DNA of 64,000 nucleotides from Clostridiaceae bacterium (lineage in GTDB: Bacteria > Bacillota > Clostridia > Lachnospirales > Lachnospiraceae): the NCBI GenBank assembly GCA_910575585.1, contig CAJTGF010000016.1, positions 22,204 through 86,203 on the forward strand, written 5' to 3'. Below, in pieces: positions 1 to 8,707 of the stretch (within the stretch, counting starts at the first letter, position 1; each line of letters starts with the position of its first letter). The position numbers and the translations under genes are program-made. The notes beneath the pieces are model-generated. The model had not been told where the DNA came from. It saw only the letters and a program-made list of their open reading frames with translations, and made no database searches.

Positions 1-2
1 GG

Positions 3-137
3 TCCGCAGAGCAGGCATTTTTCCAAAGGGGATATAAAGCTTATGGAGGAGAGTTTCTTGCTATCCCATTTGTATTCTGGTGGACTTATGCAGGATTGGG
101 ATGGATTGCATGTTTGGTGCATGGGAGAACTACATAA
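3..137 (+). CDS. C-terminal end of an unidentified membrane-like protein (partial)
   Basis: Frame 3 is open from the window edge to a TAA at 135-137. It encodes about 44 residues with a hydrophobic aromatic stretch (AIPFVFWWTYAGLGWIACLV) that could be a transmembrane segment. The stop overlaps the ATG of the next small frame, as expected for coupled phage genes. Frame 1 is also open here to 225, and I cannot decide between them firmly. The hydrophobic pattern and the stop/start overlap favour frame 3. Function unknown. Confidence 0.35.
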   Translation, partial: SAEQAFFQRGYKAYGGEFLAIPFVFWWTYAGLGWIACLVHGRTT

Positions 138-238
138 TGAGGTTTGTGTTAAAGACGAGGGCTACAATATGGAAGAAGAGCATTCGGCAAATTGCCAGAA
201 CACTCTGTGGACTCTCCTATTGTAGCATGGAAATGTGA
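137..238 (+). CDS. Small basic hypothetical protein (33 aa)
   Basis: The ATG overlaps the preceding TAA (TAATG) and the frame ends with TGA at 236-238. The product is short and rich in Arg and Lys (starts MRFVLKTRATIWKK). It has no recognisable family. Its only support is the coupled start and its position before the recombination operon. Confidence 0.3.
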   Translation: MRFVLKTRATIWKKSIRQIARTLCGLSYCSMEM

Positions 239-262
239 ATAAATCAATATGGAGGAAAAAAT

Positions 263-1414
263 ATGCAAAAGAAATTACAAAATCTAACGATTGAAAACGT
301 CCTCGCTCAGAGGAATGCTTACAATCTGGCAATCCCATTCGTGGAGACTCAGCAGATCAATCCCTTTTACAAAATGAGCGTATCGCTTCTCTATGTGGAA
401 ACGAATGAGGAGGCGTCGCAGATATTCAAGGTAGGTTCCCGGAATTTTGGCGATGGTCAGTGGAAAGATATGTATGCCCTTAGCAAACCCTTCCTGCAAA
501 AGCTGGCTACTGAGGCTGGTGTCCAGTTTTGCTCTGGAACAGGGGATATATCAAAAGTGGATGAAAACACATGGAAAGCAAGCGCTTTTGGGGCAATTCG
601 TCTTCCTGATGGGGGTGTGAGGACCAGCAGCAATGTTAAGGTGATCGACCTGGCTACAGAAGAAAAGAAGTATCGTCTGGCTTATGAGGAGAAGGCGAGA
701 AGGGGGATTGCAGATTATAAGGCAGCAAAAGAAGCTTCCCAAAAGTATGCAGGAACATGGGTGGACACTGGCCGAATGAATGACAAGGGTTACTCTATCA
801 AATTGTTTATGGTTTCAGAGCAGGAGCAGGAAAAGTACATCGAAAACAGCTTGCTTGATGCTATGACGCAATTACGGGCCAATGCCCCGCAAAAGGCTGC
901 TACAGGGGCTAACTTGAGAGTGATAAGGGATCTTCTGGGCATTAAGGGAACATATACAATTGAAGAACTAAAAAAGCCGTTTGCGGTGGCGAGAACATCA
1001 TTTTCCCCAGATTATAACGATCCTGTGGTGAAGCAGATGCTGCTGCAGCAGGCTATGCAAAGTGTAGGTAATTTGTTTGGGAACGTGCAGCCGGTCGTGC
1101 AGACCATCTCCATACCCAAAGCAGATGTTTATGATGAAGTAGATTTTCCCCCTGAGTTAAGGGACATGGAAACATTCCGGAAAAATCGGGAGGAGATACA
1201 GAGAGAGGGGCAAAGAGCGGATAAGGCCGAAATGAAGTTGGGACAGGCGGATAACAAGGAAGAAGAGGACCGTACAATAGACTTCCGCTGTGACAAATGT
1301 GATTGTGTGATACCTCAAAAGGTATGGGATTATTCTGTTGAGAATTTCGGAAGGCCTCTCTGCTATAAATGCCAGAGAATTGTGAAGGGCGAACAGAGGG
1401 GAGGCAGACGGTAA
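263..1414 (+). CDS. Candidate phage single-strand annealing/recombination protein with C-terminal zinc finger
   Basis: A 383-residue protein preceded by the ribosome binding site GGAGG. Residues 1-300 are a mixed alpha/beta region that I cannot assign to RecT, Erf or Sak by motif. The C-terminus (about 345-375) has paired CxxC motifs (CDKCDC and CYKC), suggesting a zinc-binding finger. The next genes are a DUF3846-like protein and an SbcD-SbcC fusion nuclease, overlapping by one and four bases, so this is one translationally coupled recombination operon. A nuclease in a phage operon normally has an annealing partner, which is why I propose that role. This is inference from context and not from a matched family. 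Confidence 0.5.
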   Translation: MQKKLQNLTIENVLAQRNAYNLAIPFVETQQINPFYKMSVSLLYVETNEEASQIFKVGSRNFGDGQWKDMYALSKPFLQKLATEAGVQFCSGTGDISKVDENTWKASAFGAIRLPDGGVRTSSNVKVIDLATEEKKYRLAYEEKARRGIADYKAAKEASQKYAGTWVDTGRMNDKGYSIKLFMVSEQEQEKYIENSLLDAMTQLRANAPQKAATGANLRVIRDLLGIKGTYTIEELKKPFAVARTSFSPDYNDPVVKQMLLQQAMQSVGNLFGNVQPVVQTISIPKADVYDEVDFPPELRDMETFRKNREEIQREGQRADKAEMKLGQADNKEEEDRTIDFRCDKCDCVIPQKVWDYSVENFGRPLCYKCQRIVKGEQRGGRR

Positions 1415-1842
1415 TGCAAATTATCAGGATAAGTACAGATAATGAGATTTCCGCACATGAATTTCCCGAGGGTTCCTATTCCCAACAGAGCCAGATTCTG
1501 CGGGAGCTAATCGGCCCGAAGTGCGAATTATATGAGCACATCATGCCGAAGCGGCTGTATACGGAGTTTGGAGGTTCTGATAAGTTTGGCGGGGAGCTTG
1601 GAAGCTGTGTCAGTATGTTGGTTGATGAAGAGGGGCTCTATCATGACCTTAAAGACAATCTGGTGGGCAGCTATTTATATGAAACGGATAAGCATGGGGG
1701 TGTCATTGCAGGAAACATCCTGATCGTGGGAGAAAGGTGGAGCAGGGATGGGATTGATTTCTGTGGAATTGCAGAGGAGCAGTTTAATGAACTGTTTCCA
1801 AAATTGAAAAAGTTGACGGAGAAAGCGAGGAATTATAGATGA
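1414..1842 (+). CDS. DUF3846-like phage protein
   Basis: The start is the ATG at 1414, which overlaps the upstream TAA as TAATG. An upstream in-frame ATG at 1369 lies inside the previous gene and has no ribosome binding site. The 142-residue product has the DUF3846 look: an N-terminal beta strand, a central region with conserved acidic residues, and the segment GNILIVGE near residue 105. Members are common in phages and plasmids and their function is poorly known. It sits between the candidate annealing protein and the SbcD-SbcC fusion and ends in an ATGA overlap with the latter, so it is co-translated with the recombination module. Confidence 0.6.
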   Translation: MQIIRISTDNEISAHEFPEGSYSQQSQILRELIGPKCELYEHIMPKRLYTEFGGSDKFGGELGSCVSMLVDEEGLYHDLKDNLVGSYLYETDKHGGVIAGNILIVGERWSRDGIDFCGIAEEQFNELFPKLKKLTEKARNYR

Positions 1843-4800
1843 AGATTTTTCATTCAGGAGACTGGCATATAGGGCGATTTAAAGGACCGGAAAAAGACGG
1901 AGTGAATCTTCGTTCCCTGGACACGAGGCGCTGCCTTGAATTTATGGCTGAGTGTGCGGAACAGGAACATCCAGAACTTGTCTTGGTACCGGGGGATGTT
2001 TTTCATGACGGAAAAACGTGGAGCGACCGTTGCTGTGAAGAAGTGGTACTGGCTATAGAAATCATTTCCCGTTTGGAAGCGGCAGCGGAGCAGGTTGTTG
2101 TCATGAGAGGGACGCCCAGCCATGACGGAAGCGGACCTTTCTCGGTCCTTGAGGTTCATTTTAAGAATCATCCGAAAGTACATATTGTCACCATGCCGGA
2201 CGTGATTCGGACAGAATATGCCGATATTGCGGTCCTGCCAGGCTTTGATCGGGGCGTATACCGGGCAAAATTCCCCGGATTGGGAAAAGAAGATGAAAAT
2301 GAAATGTTTTCGCAGGAACTTGGCAAAGTTGTTATGGGGTTAAAGGCGACCTGCCGGACAGATCGGCCGGCAATCCTTATGGCGCATTACACGGTTCCGG
2401 GGTGTGACACGGAAAGCGGACAATCACAGATCCTTACCAAGTTTGAACCGATTATCCCTTCAGAAGCTTTGGCGGCGGCCAGCTATGACCTGGTGGCGTT
2501 AGGCCACATTCACCGCCCCCAGCAGGTATCCGGATTTGACAATGTTTATTATTCCGGTTCCATCAATGCCAATAATTTTAATGACGAGGGGCAGGAGAAA
2601 GGTTTCTGGATTCATTACGCTGAACGGGGAGCTTTTGGGCAGGACGGAGTGGTGTTTACCGATTCGGAGCTGGTAAAGGCACCATACCGTGAATTCGTTA
2701 CGCTCCGGTTTACAGACGAGGACGTTTCCGCAATTATTAACAACCGTCTTGACGAGGTGGCCATGAACTATTGGCGGCTGAATGGGGCGGCAGCAGATAA
2801 GATTGTCAGGGTATTATATGAATGTTCCGCAGATAAGAGGAAGGCTTTCAATACCGCCTTAGTAGAAAGGGAGCTGTATAAGGACGGGGCTTTCTGGGTA
2901 ACAGGGGTTACACAGGAAAAGATGCAAGAATCCCCAGACCGCGCCGATTTGTCCAGGGAGACGGATCCGGAAGCAAATTTGAAAATATATCTGGAAAGGA
3001 AAGGGATGGGGAAGGAAGAAATTGAAAGGCTGCTGTTTAAAGCCAGGCCGATTATCGCTGAAGCCATGGCATCAGAGAATGGATCCGCTTTTTGCGGGAT
3101 GTTCGTGCCTATTGAGATCGAAGTGGAAAACTATCGTGCCTATGCAAAGGAGAAGTTTTCATTCGAAGATATTCAATTTTGTACTATCAATGGACAAAAC
3201 GGAGCCGGTAAATCATCCCTATTTATGGATGCCATTATTGACTGCATTTATGAGGAATCACGGGAGGGAAAGGGGGCATCCGTAAAGGTCCCATGGCTGA
3301 GAAATGATGAAAAGGTCCGCTCTGGACGAATAACCTTCACGTTTTCTATCGGAAATAAGGTATACCGCATTACAAGGTCAAGGCAGAAATCTGGAAAGCC
3401 AACGTTAAACTTGGCGGAATTGGTTTCCGGGGAATGGGAAAACCGCAGCCGTGAAGGAACGAATGACACTCAGGTGGAAATAGAGAATTTAATTGGTGTT
3501 GACAGCATGACATTTAAGAGCTGCGCCCTTATTATGCAGGACCAGTATGGATTGTTTTTGCAGGCGAAAAAAGAAGAACGCATGGTCATCCTTTCCAATC
3601 TTCTGGGGCTGGGGATCTATGACAAGATGGAAGTACTGGCAAGGGAACGGGTATTAGGGTATAGACGGAGCATTACGGAAAAGAAGCAGACTATCCAGGT
3701 TCAGGCTGACAACATCCTTTCTTACGGAAGGCCGTGGGAAGAGCTGCAGCAGGTCAAAGAAGAACTGCAAGAAATAGATGGAAGAGTGCAGATGAAGGAA
3801 CTGGGATTGCGGAACGCCAACCTGCTTCTGGGAAATGCTAAGGCAGCAGCGGAGAGGCATCAGGGTCTTATGGGTGAAATCTCAAACCTGGAGAGCAAGA
3901 TGAGCATTGCCCGGAAGAGCCAGGAGGCAGAAAAAATCACTATCCAGACGTGTGACTTGGCCCTGAAGGAAGAAACGGAAATAGTTGAAAATGCGGAAAG
4001 ATACCGCAGCTTGACAGAGAAAGAAAAGCTTTTGATAGAGGGGACGGCTATATATGAGGCAAAGGCGGCGGAGTTGGAAAGGGTGCATGTGCAGATATTC
4101 TCCGCTGAGCAGGAGATTCAAGAACATGAGCGGGCCCTTTCCAGATACCAAACCCGTTTGAAATCCATCGAGTACCAGGAGGATCGTGAGGAAGTCAAGA
4201 GAAAGGCGGATGAATATCAGGAAAAGAAACGGCAGCTTGATGCAATGTATAGCATTTCCAGGAAAGCGGCGGAGCTGGATGATAAGAGGAGCCGCCGGAT
4301 GTATGCGGTTGACAGTAAAAAGGCATATTTCAATGAACTGGAAAGGGCTTTGATGGCCGAGCAGGCGTCTTTAAGGAAACGATCGGAGTTATTGGAGGAT
4401 GCAGGTTGCATGGATATTCGACAGGCATCATGCCGGTTTCTGGCGGATGCGGTACAGGCCAAAGCTGACCTGGAATCGTTCCCAAGAAAGCTGGAGGTGT
4501 TGGAGAAAGAGAGAGAAACATCGCTGGCAGAGCTGATGAAAACGGTTCATGAGGTGGAGGATGAAATTCGGCAATTGGGTTTTTCCGAGGACCAGCTGGA
4601 GCGTTTGGGGAAAGAGTGTGCCGCCCTGGAGATTTATGTGGATAAGCTGCGGAAGCTGGAACGGCAGGAAGGCGAAATCGGCTTAATAAAGGCCAGAATC
4701 GAGGATATGCGGTCCAATATAGCCAAAGCGCAGAAAAGCCTTACAGAATTGAAATGCAGGGCCCAGGAGATAGGCTTTGAGAAAGAGAAGCATGCGGAGA

Positions 4801-5714
4801 GCTATCTGGAACATGAGAAGGTCATGAAAGAGTTGGAGAAGGGAAAGGTGTGGCTCCGGAAAGAAAGTGAACTTCCGGTTATCAGGGAAAGACGGGCAAA
4901 TTCCAGCCGGAGGGAAAAAGAATTGTCAGAGGAAATTAAACTTCTTGAAACAGAATTGACTCGGAAACAGGCGAAGGTTGAAACAGAAAGGGCAGCGGCG
5001 GCAGAGTATGAGGCGGCGGACAGGCAGGTAAGAGAATTGCAAAAGGAGCTTGACAGGCTCAATCGGGAGGCCAAGGAGCTCCAGAAAAGAATTGGAGGAT
5101 TTGAGCAGAAGTGCCGGGAAATACGCAGGATGAAAGAGAACATAGAAACCATCCAGGAGGAACTGACGGAATTGGCTGTGAATGAAGCGGATTATGATGC
5201 TCTCAAACTTTCTTTTAGCCAGGACGGGATTCCTCACCAGATTGTCAGGACAATCCTGCCGAAGCTGTCTAATACGGCCAACAATATCCTGGGTCAGATG
5301 ACTGGTGGCCAAATGGGGGTGGATTTTGTAACAGAGAAAGAAACTAGCAAAGGTAAAAACAAAAAGGAAGTCGTCACATTGGATATTTTCATTGAGGAAT
5401 TTGGAAAGGGCAGCCTTCCCTATCTGTCAAAAAGCGGGGGTGAAAAAGTGAAAGCGTCCCTCTCCGTGATCCTCGCTCTGGCAGAAATCAAGGCAACGAC
5501 CGCAGGCATTCAGTTTGGCATGCTGTTTATAGATGAGCCTCCTTTTCTTGACGCGGATGGCATCCAGGCATATTGCGACGCCCTGGAAACGATTCAGGAG
5601 CGTTATGGGAATATAAAGATTATGGCGATTACCCATGATCCAACCATGAAAGCCCGTTTCCCGCAGAACCTGGATGTGGTTAAAACAGAAAGCGGAAGCA
5701 AGGTGATTTATTAA
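1839..5714 (+). CDS. SbcD-SbcC (Mre11-Rad50) natural fusion nuclease/ATPase
   Basis: One 1291-residue chain joins both subunits of the SbcCD DNA-end processing complex. Residues 1-400 are the Mre11/SbcD phosphodiesterase: HSGDWHIG (5-12), PGDVFHDG (51-58), MAHYTVPG and LGHIHRP carry the metal ligands. Residues from about 425 are SbcC/Rad50: Walker A GQNGAGKSS (from 451), a long heptad-rich coiled coil (600-1130), the ABC signature SGGEK (about 1199) and Walker B MLFIDEPP (about 1228). The coiled-coil apex near 857-865 has two cysteines spaced CX7C instead of the usual CXXC hook. In the family the complex opens hairpins and trims DNA ends. Here it probably supplies phage recombination and replication. 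The ATG overlaps the previous TGA as ATGA. Confidence 0.95.
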   Translation: MKIFHSGDWHIGRFKGPEKDGVNLRSLDTRRCLEFMAECAEQEHPELVLVPGDVFHDGKTWSDRCCEEVVLAIEIISRLEAAAEQVVVMRGTPSHDGSGPFSVLEVHFKNHPKVHIVTMPDVIRTEYADIAVLPGFDRGVYRAKFPGLGKEDENEMFSQELGKVVMGLKATCRTDRPAILMAHYTVPGCDTESGQSQILTKFEPIIPSEALAAASYDLVALGHIHRPQQVSGFDNVYYSGSINANNFNDEGQEKGFWIHYAERGAFGQDGVVFTDSELVKAPYREFVTLRFTDEDVSAIINNRLDEVAMNYWRLNGAAADKIVRVLYECSADKRKAFNTALVERELYKDGAFWVTGVTQEKMQESPDRADLSRETDPEANLKIYLERKGMGKEEIERLLFKARPIIAEAMASENGSAFCGMFVPIEIEVENYRAYAKEKFSFEDIQFCTINGQNGAGKSSLFMDAIIDCIYEESREGKGASVKVPWLRNDEKVRSGRITFTFSIGNKVYRITRSRQKSGKPTLNLAELVSGEWENRSREGTNDTQVEIENLIGVDSMTFKSCALIMQDQYGLFLQAKKEERMVILSNLLGLGIYDKMEVLARERVLGYRRSITEKKQTIQVQADNILSYGRPWEELQQVKEELQEIDGRVQMKELGLRNANLLLGNAKAAAERHQGLMGEISNLESKMSIARKSQEAEKITIQTCDLALKEETEIVENAERYRSLTEKEKLLIEGTAIYEAKAAELERVHVQIFSAEQEIQEHERALSRYQTRLKSIEYQEDREEVKRKADEYQEKKRQLDAMYSISRKAAELDDKRSRRMYAVDSKKAYFNELERALMAEQASLRKRSELLEDAGCMDIRQASCRFLADAVQAKADLESFPRKLEVLEKERETSLAELMKTVHEVEDEIRQLGFSEDQLERLGKECAALEIYVDKLRKLERQEGEIGLIKARIEDMRSNIAKAQKSLTELKCRAQEIGFEKEKHAESYLEHEKVMKELEKGKVWLRKESELPVIRERRANSSRREKELSEEIKLLETELTRKQAKVETERAAAAEYEAADRQVRELQKELDRLNREAKELQKRIGGFEQKCREIRRMKENIETIQEELTELAVNEADYDALKLSFSQDGIPHQIVRTILPKLSNTANNILGQMTGGQMGVDFVTEKETSKGKNKKEVVTLDIFIEEFGKGSLPYLSKSGGEKVKASLSVILALAEIKATTAGIQFGMLFIDEPPFLDADGIQAYCDALETIQERYGNIKIMAITHDPTMKARFPQNLDVVKTESGSKVIY

Positions 5715-5760
5715 TCATAAGCCAGAGACTTTAGTGGTCTCTGGCGAAAGGGGTGTTTGT

Positions 5761-6756
5761 TTGGCAAAGAAATATTACTGGATGAAGCTGAGGGAAGACT
5801 TTTTTGACGATGATGCGATTGAGTGGCTGGAAGAACAGCCAAAGGGAAAAGAGTATGCTTTGTTTTACTTGAAACTCTGCTTAAAGTCTTTAAAAACCAA
5901 TGGGTTGCTGATCCGAACGGTAGGTACAATCCTTGTTCCATATGACACCAAAAAGCTTGCGGATATAACCAAAACGGATTATGATACGGCGATTGTGGCA
6001 ATGGAATTGCTGAAGAATATTGGTCTTGTGGAGATTATGGAAAGCGGCGAAATATGTCTTCCCCGTATGGAGGAAATGATAGGATCGGAAACCGATAAGG
6101 CAGCCATTATGAGAAAAGCCAGGGCGCAAAAAAAATTTATTGAGGGTAACAATGTTACCGCAATGTTACCAGAAGGTTACACATGTAAGAATGGTAACAA
6201 TGTTACCACGTCGTTACCGGAATGTTTCCAAAACGTTACACAGAGAATAGAGAATAGAGATATAGAGATAGATAAAAACATAATTGTTGCGCCTCCGGGC
6301 AACGCTGACTCTGAAAACACAGTCAGATATTCAGTTGGTGACTTTGAGTATCAGTGTGTTGATATGCTTATTCAGTCCTGCGTGGCTGTATTTCCAGGGT
6401 CAAAGGTGCCGCAGACCAGAGAGGAAAAACGGAAATGGGCTGTGGAAATTGAGAGGATGAAGCGGCTGGACAAAAGAAATGAGTCAGACATTATCGAGGC
6501 ATTGACATATGCTACCACGGACGGTTTCTGGAAATCAAATATCCGAAGCGCAAGAAAATTCAGGGAGAAGTTTGAAACACTGATTATCCAAAGCCGGAGT
6601 AAAGTGGCAAAGAATGATAGAGAGACAAAGCCGCAGCCCAACCGGTTTCACAACTTTGAGCAGAGAAATACGGATTACAATGCCATGGTGCTTCAAAGGC
6701 TCAGGGAGAGGCTGGAGAGTGAAGGCAGTGTTCAGCTTGAAGAAGGAGGGGATTAA
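5761..6756 (+). CDS. Phage replisome organizer (Phage_rep_org_N type)
   Basis: The chosen start is TTG at 5761, giving LAKKYYWMKL, preceded by GAAAGGGG. The upstream ATG at 5734 lacks a ribosome binding site. Residues 1-120 match the replisome-organizer N-terminal domain, with a winged-helix character and the segment IEWLEEQPKGKEYALFYLKL. The middle (130-165) is a low-conservation linker whose DNA holds palindromic iterons. The C-terminal half resembles a DnaD-like region. Such proteins bind the phage origin and recruit the host helicase. The iterons inside the gene imply it binds its own coding sequence, as lambda O and lactococcal phage Rep proteins do. Confidence 0.85.
   Translation: MAKKYYWMKLREDFFDDDAIEWLEEQPKGKEYALFYLKLCLKSLKTNGLLIRTVGTILVPYDTKKLADITKTDYDTAIVAMELLKNIGLVEIMESGEICLPRMEEMIGSETDKAAIMRKARAQKKFIEGNNVTAMLPEGYTCKNGNNVTTSLPECFQNVTQRIENRDIEIDKNIIVAPPGNADSENTVRYSVGDFEYQCVDMLIQSCVAVFPGSKVPQTREEKRKWAVEIERMKRLDKRNESDIIEALTYATTDGFWKSNIRSARKFREKFETLIIQSRSKVAKNDRETKPQPNRFHNFEQRNTDYNAMVLQRLRERLESEGSVQLEEGGD
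6145..6240. promoter_or_regulatory. Candidate phage replication origin: palindromic iterons inside the replisome organizer gene
   Basis: The palindrome GGTAACAATGTTACC occurs at 6145-6159 and again at 6193-6207. Further GTTAC half-sites lie at 6165, 6175, 6213 and 6235, mostly 10-11 or 22 bp apart, hence on one face of the helix. The sequence just downstream (6241-6290) is AT-rich and purine-biased, a possible unwinding element. The location in the linker of a replication initiator gene is typical of phage origins. Confidence 0.7.
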
Positions 6757-7602
6757 GTGCCAAAGGCAAAGCGGAGTGAAATCATACAGGGTACCGAAAA
6801 GGAATTTCTGGATGTGTTCAACCGGCTCTGCTATTCCAGAAGTTCTTGGCAGGTTTGGGCGGATCTGATCAGCGCAATAGCGTGTACCCTGAGTAATGTG
6901 GCAGATCGGACACCGAAGCACTTTGAGGCAAGGGAAAAGGAATATGCCCAGTGCATAGAAAGGCTCGGCTCGGTGGAGACGCCGGCAGAGATACTCCATA
7001 TTATCGTTATGGCCCTGGAAAATGAGCCGGAGCAGGACTTTCTCGGAAAAATGTATATGAACTTGAACCTGGGAAACCACTGGAAAGGCCAGTTTTTTAC
7101 CCCATACAGCATATGCAAAATGATGTCGCAAATGAGCGTGGGGACTGTTGACAGGCAGATTGAAGAACAGGGCTACATATCCATTTGCGATCCGGCCTGC
7201 GGTGCTGGGGCGACACTGATAGCGGCGGCAAATACCCTGAAAAAATCTAAATATAATTTTCAGAATCATGTGATTTTTGTAGGGCAGGATGTGGATCGGG
7301 TGGTGGCTCAGATGTGTTATATCCAGCTTTCTCTACTTGGATGTGCCGGTTACATCTGCGTAGGGAATACGATTACCAACCCTTTGACCGGCTTGGTATT
7401 ATTTCCCAGGGAAAACGAGGGGCAGGAAATGTGGTATATGCCAATGTTCCAGTCGGATGTGTGGCAGTGGCGGAAGATATTTCATTCGCTGGGAAGTATG
7501 GGTGGAACTGTAACCACCGAAAAAACAGTGGAAAAAGAGCACTTTTATATGTTTTTCGATTTTGGAGAAAAGGAGGCGCAGTATGGGAGTCAAAGGATTT
7601 GA
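6757..7602 (+). CDS. N-6 DNA methylase-like protein with altered motif IV
   Basis: A 281-residue protein starting at GTG directly after the preceding stop. It has the S-adenosylmethionine-binding motif ICDPACGAGATL (about 146-157) and the upstream segment GKMYMNLNLGNHWKGQFFTP that marks type I/N6_Mtase proteins. The expected catalytic NPPY/F is not present; the corresponding place reads GNTITNPLTG (about 206-215). The adenine methyltransferase family needs NPPY to flip the base, so activity is doubtful or the substrate differs. Similar short methylase-like proteins occur next to phage replication genes. Confidence 0.75.
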   Translation: MPKAKRSEIIQGTEKEFLDVFNRLCYSRSSWQVWADLISAIACTLSNVADRTPKHFEAREKEYAQCIERLGSVETPAEILHIIVMALENEPEQDFLGKMYMNLNLGNHWKGQFFTPYSICKMMSQMSVGTVDRQIEEQGYISICDPACGAGATLIAAANTLKKSKYNFQNHVIFVGQDVDRVVAQMCYIQLSLLGCAGYICVGNTITNPLTGLVLFPRENEGQEMWYMPMFQSDVWQWRKIFHSLGSMGGTVTTEKTVEKEHFYMFFDFGEKEAQYGSQRI

Positions 7603-8695
7603 TGGGAATTTGTCGGAAGAGAGCAAAAAGGCTCTGCAGTCGGAAACGTGGCAGAAAGTCAGGGATAGCATGAAAGAGAAAAAAGAGGTTAAGCACTTCA
7701 CGGCTGAAAGCACAGCGGAGAATGCCTATGGAGCGATCTGGAATCAGGTTGTAAATGAGTATCTGAAAAGCGGATATAATGCCGAGGATAAAAGCCCTGA
7801 TATTGTCGTGATGGGCGAGACGTACAAGACATTGAGGCGTCCGGAGGTAACGGTCTTTTATGATGCTGCCGGGGACACTCTCTTTGATGTGACGAATGAG
7901 AGGCTTGAAAAGGAATATGAATGGCTGATGAACGGCGGCGCCGGGGATGCGGCGGAGAATACGGACACCAGGGAGGAAGATAATGCGGATGGGAAAAGTG
8001 ATTTGGTTGTGGAACAGACGGAGGAAGATCCGGAAGCTGGCGAGGCTCCGCAGGCGGAGCGAGCGGAGGAGGATGAACCGGATAGCACACCTGATGTAAC
8101 TGGGGAAAACATTGAAAGCAACCAGGAGCCGCCCAAACCAGTGGAAGGCAAGAGCGCCAGCGAACAAGACAGTAGGCTGGTCAAACAGCGAGCTGAGGAA
8201 AAGTTGAAAAAGGAGCTGGCGGCGGCCAAAGACAAATCTTTTGCGGATCCGATTATTGGGTATCTTCTGGAGAGATGCCGGGAGGATGAAGGGCTGGCCG
8301 AGGATGTGGTGCAGGATCATAAGACCTGGCAAAAGTGTTTTGAATATATCTATCGCCAGGCCAGACAACAGGCGCATGGGAATTGTGCTGCTGTTCGTGA
8401 TGATGTGGTATATGAATGGGCCGAGGACTATTACCACAAGGACGATAAGGCTGAGGAAGAGAAGAAAGCCAAAAAGGCAGCCGAGGACAAGGCCAAAAAG
8501 ACCGCTACTGAAAAAGCTAAAAAGGTAAAAACTGCGACAGAACGAAAAACGGTTAAAGCGAAAGGAAATGCTGAGAAGACGGAAAAGGTTTCCGTTCCTC
8601 CTAAAGCAGAAACGCCTAAAGCGCCGCCGAAGCCCAAGAAAAACCCGAAAGAGATGGACGGCCAGATGGATCTGTTCTCAATGATGGGCATGTAG
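7583..8695 (+). CDS. pcfK: PcfK-like protein
   Basis: The start is ATG 7583 with AGGAGG nearby; it overlaps the end of the methylase gene. The 370-residue product has an N-terminal conserved region, a long acidic low-complexity linker (about 120-200), the PcfK core (about 215-290, with DPIIGYLLERC and YRQARQQA) and a lysine/alanine-rich tail ending in a DLFSMMGM-like peptide. PcfK was named on conjugative plasmid pCF10 and its role is unsettled. It almost always precedes PcfJ, as here. The C-terminal QMDLFSMM resembles a beta-clamp binding motif (QxxLF), and a clamp gene lies 4.5 kb downstream. That contact is my inference. Confidence 0.8.
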   Translation: MGVKGFDGNLSEESKKALQSETWQKVRDSMKEKKEVKHFTAESTAENAYGAIWNQVVNEYLKSGYNAEDKSPDIVVMGETYKTLRRPEVTVFYDAAGDTLFDVTNERLEKEYEWLMNGGAGDAAENTDTREEDNADGKSDLVVEQTEEDPEAGEAPQAERAEEDEPDSTPDVTGENIESNQEPPKPVEGKSASEQDSRLVKQRAEEKLKKELAAAKDKSFADPIIGYLLERCREDEGLAEDVVQDHKTWQKCFEYIYRQARQQAHGNCAAVRDDVVYEWAEDYYHKDDKAEEEKKAKKAAEDKAKKTATEKAKKVKTATERKTVKAKGNAEKTEKVSVPPKAETPKAPPKPKKNPKEMDGQMDLFSMMGM

Positions 8696-8707
8696 GGGGT
8701 GGTTAAT

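Noticed and set aside
43..225. 60-residue frame starting MEESFLLSHLY
   Set aside because: It has no ribosome binding site and overlaps a more protein-like frame (3-137) that ends in a coupled TAATG start. I could not rule it out fully.
6535..8437. Long minus-strand frames opposite the replication and PcfK genes
   Set aside because: They are shadows of genes with strong family matches, have no ribosome binding sites and encode Phe/Leu/Arg-rich sequence typical of antisense frames.
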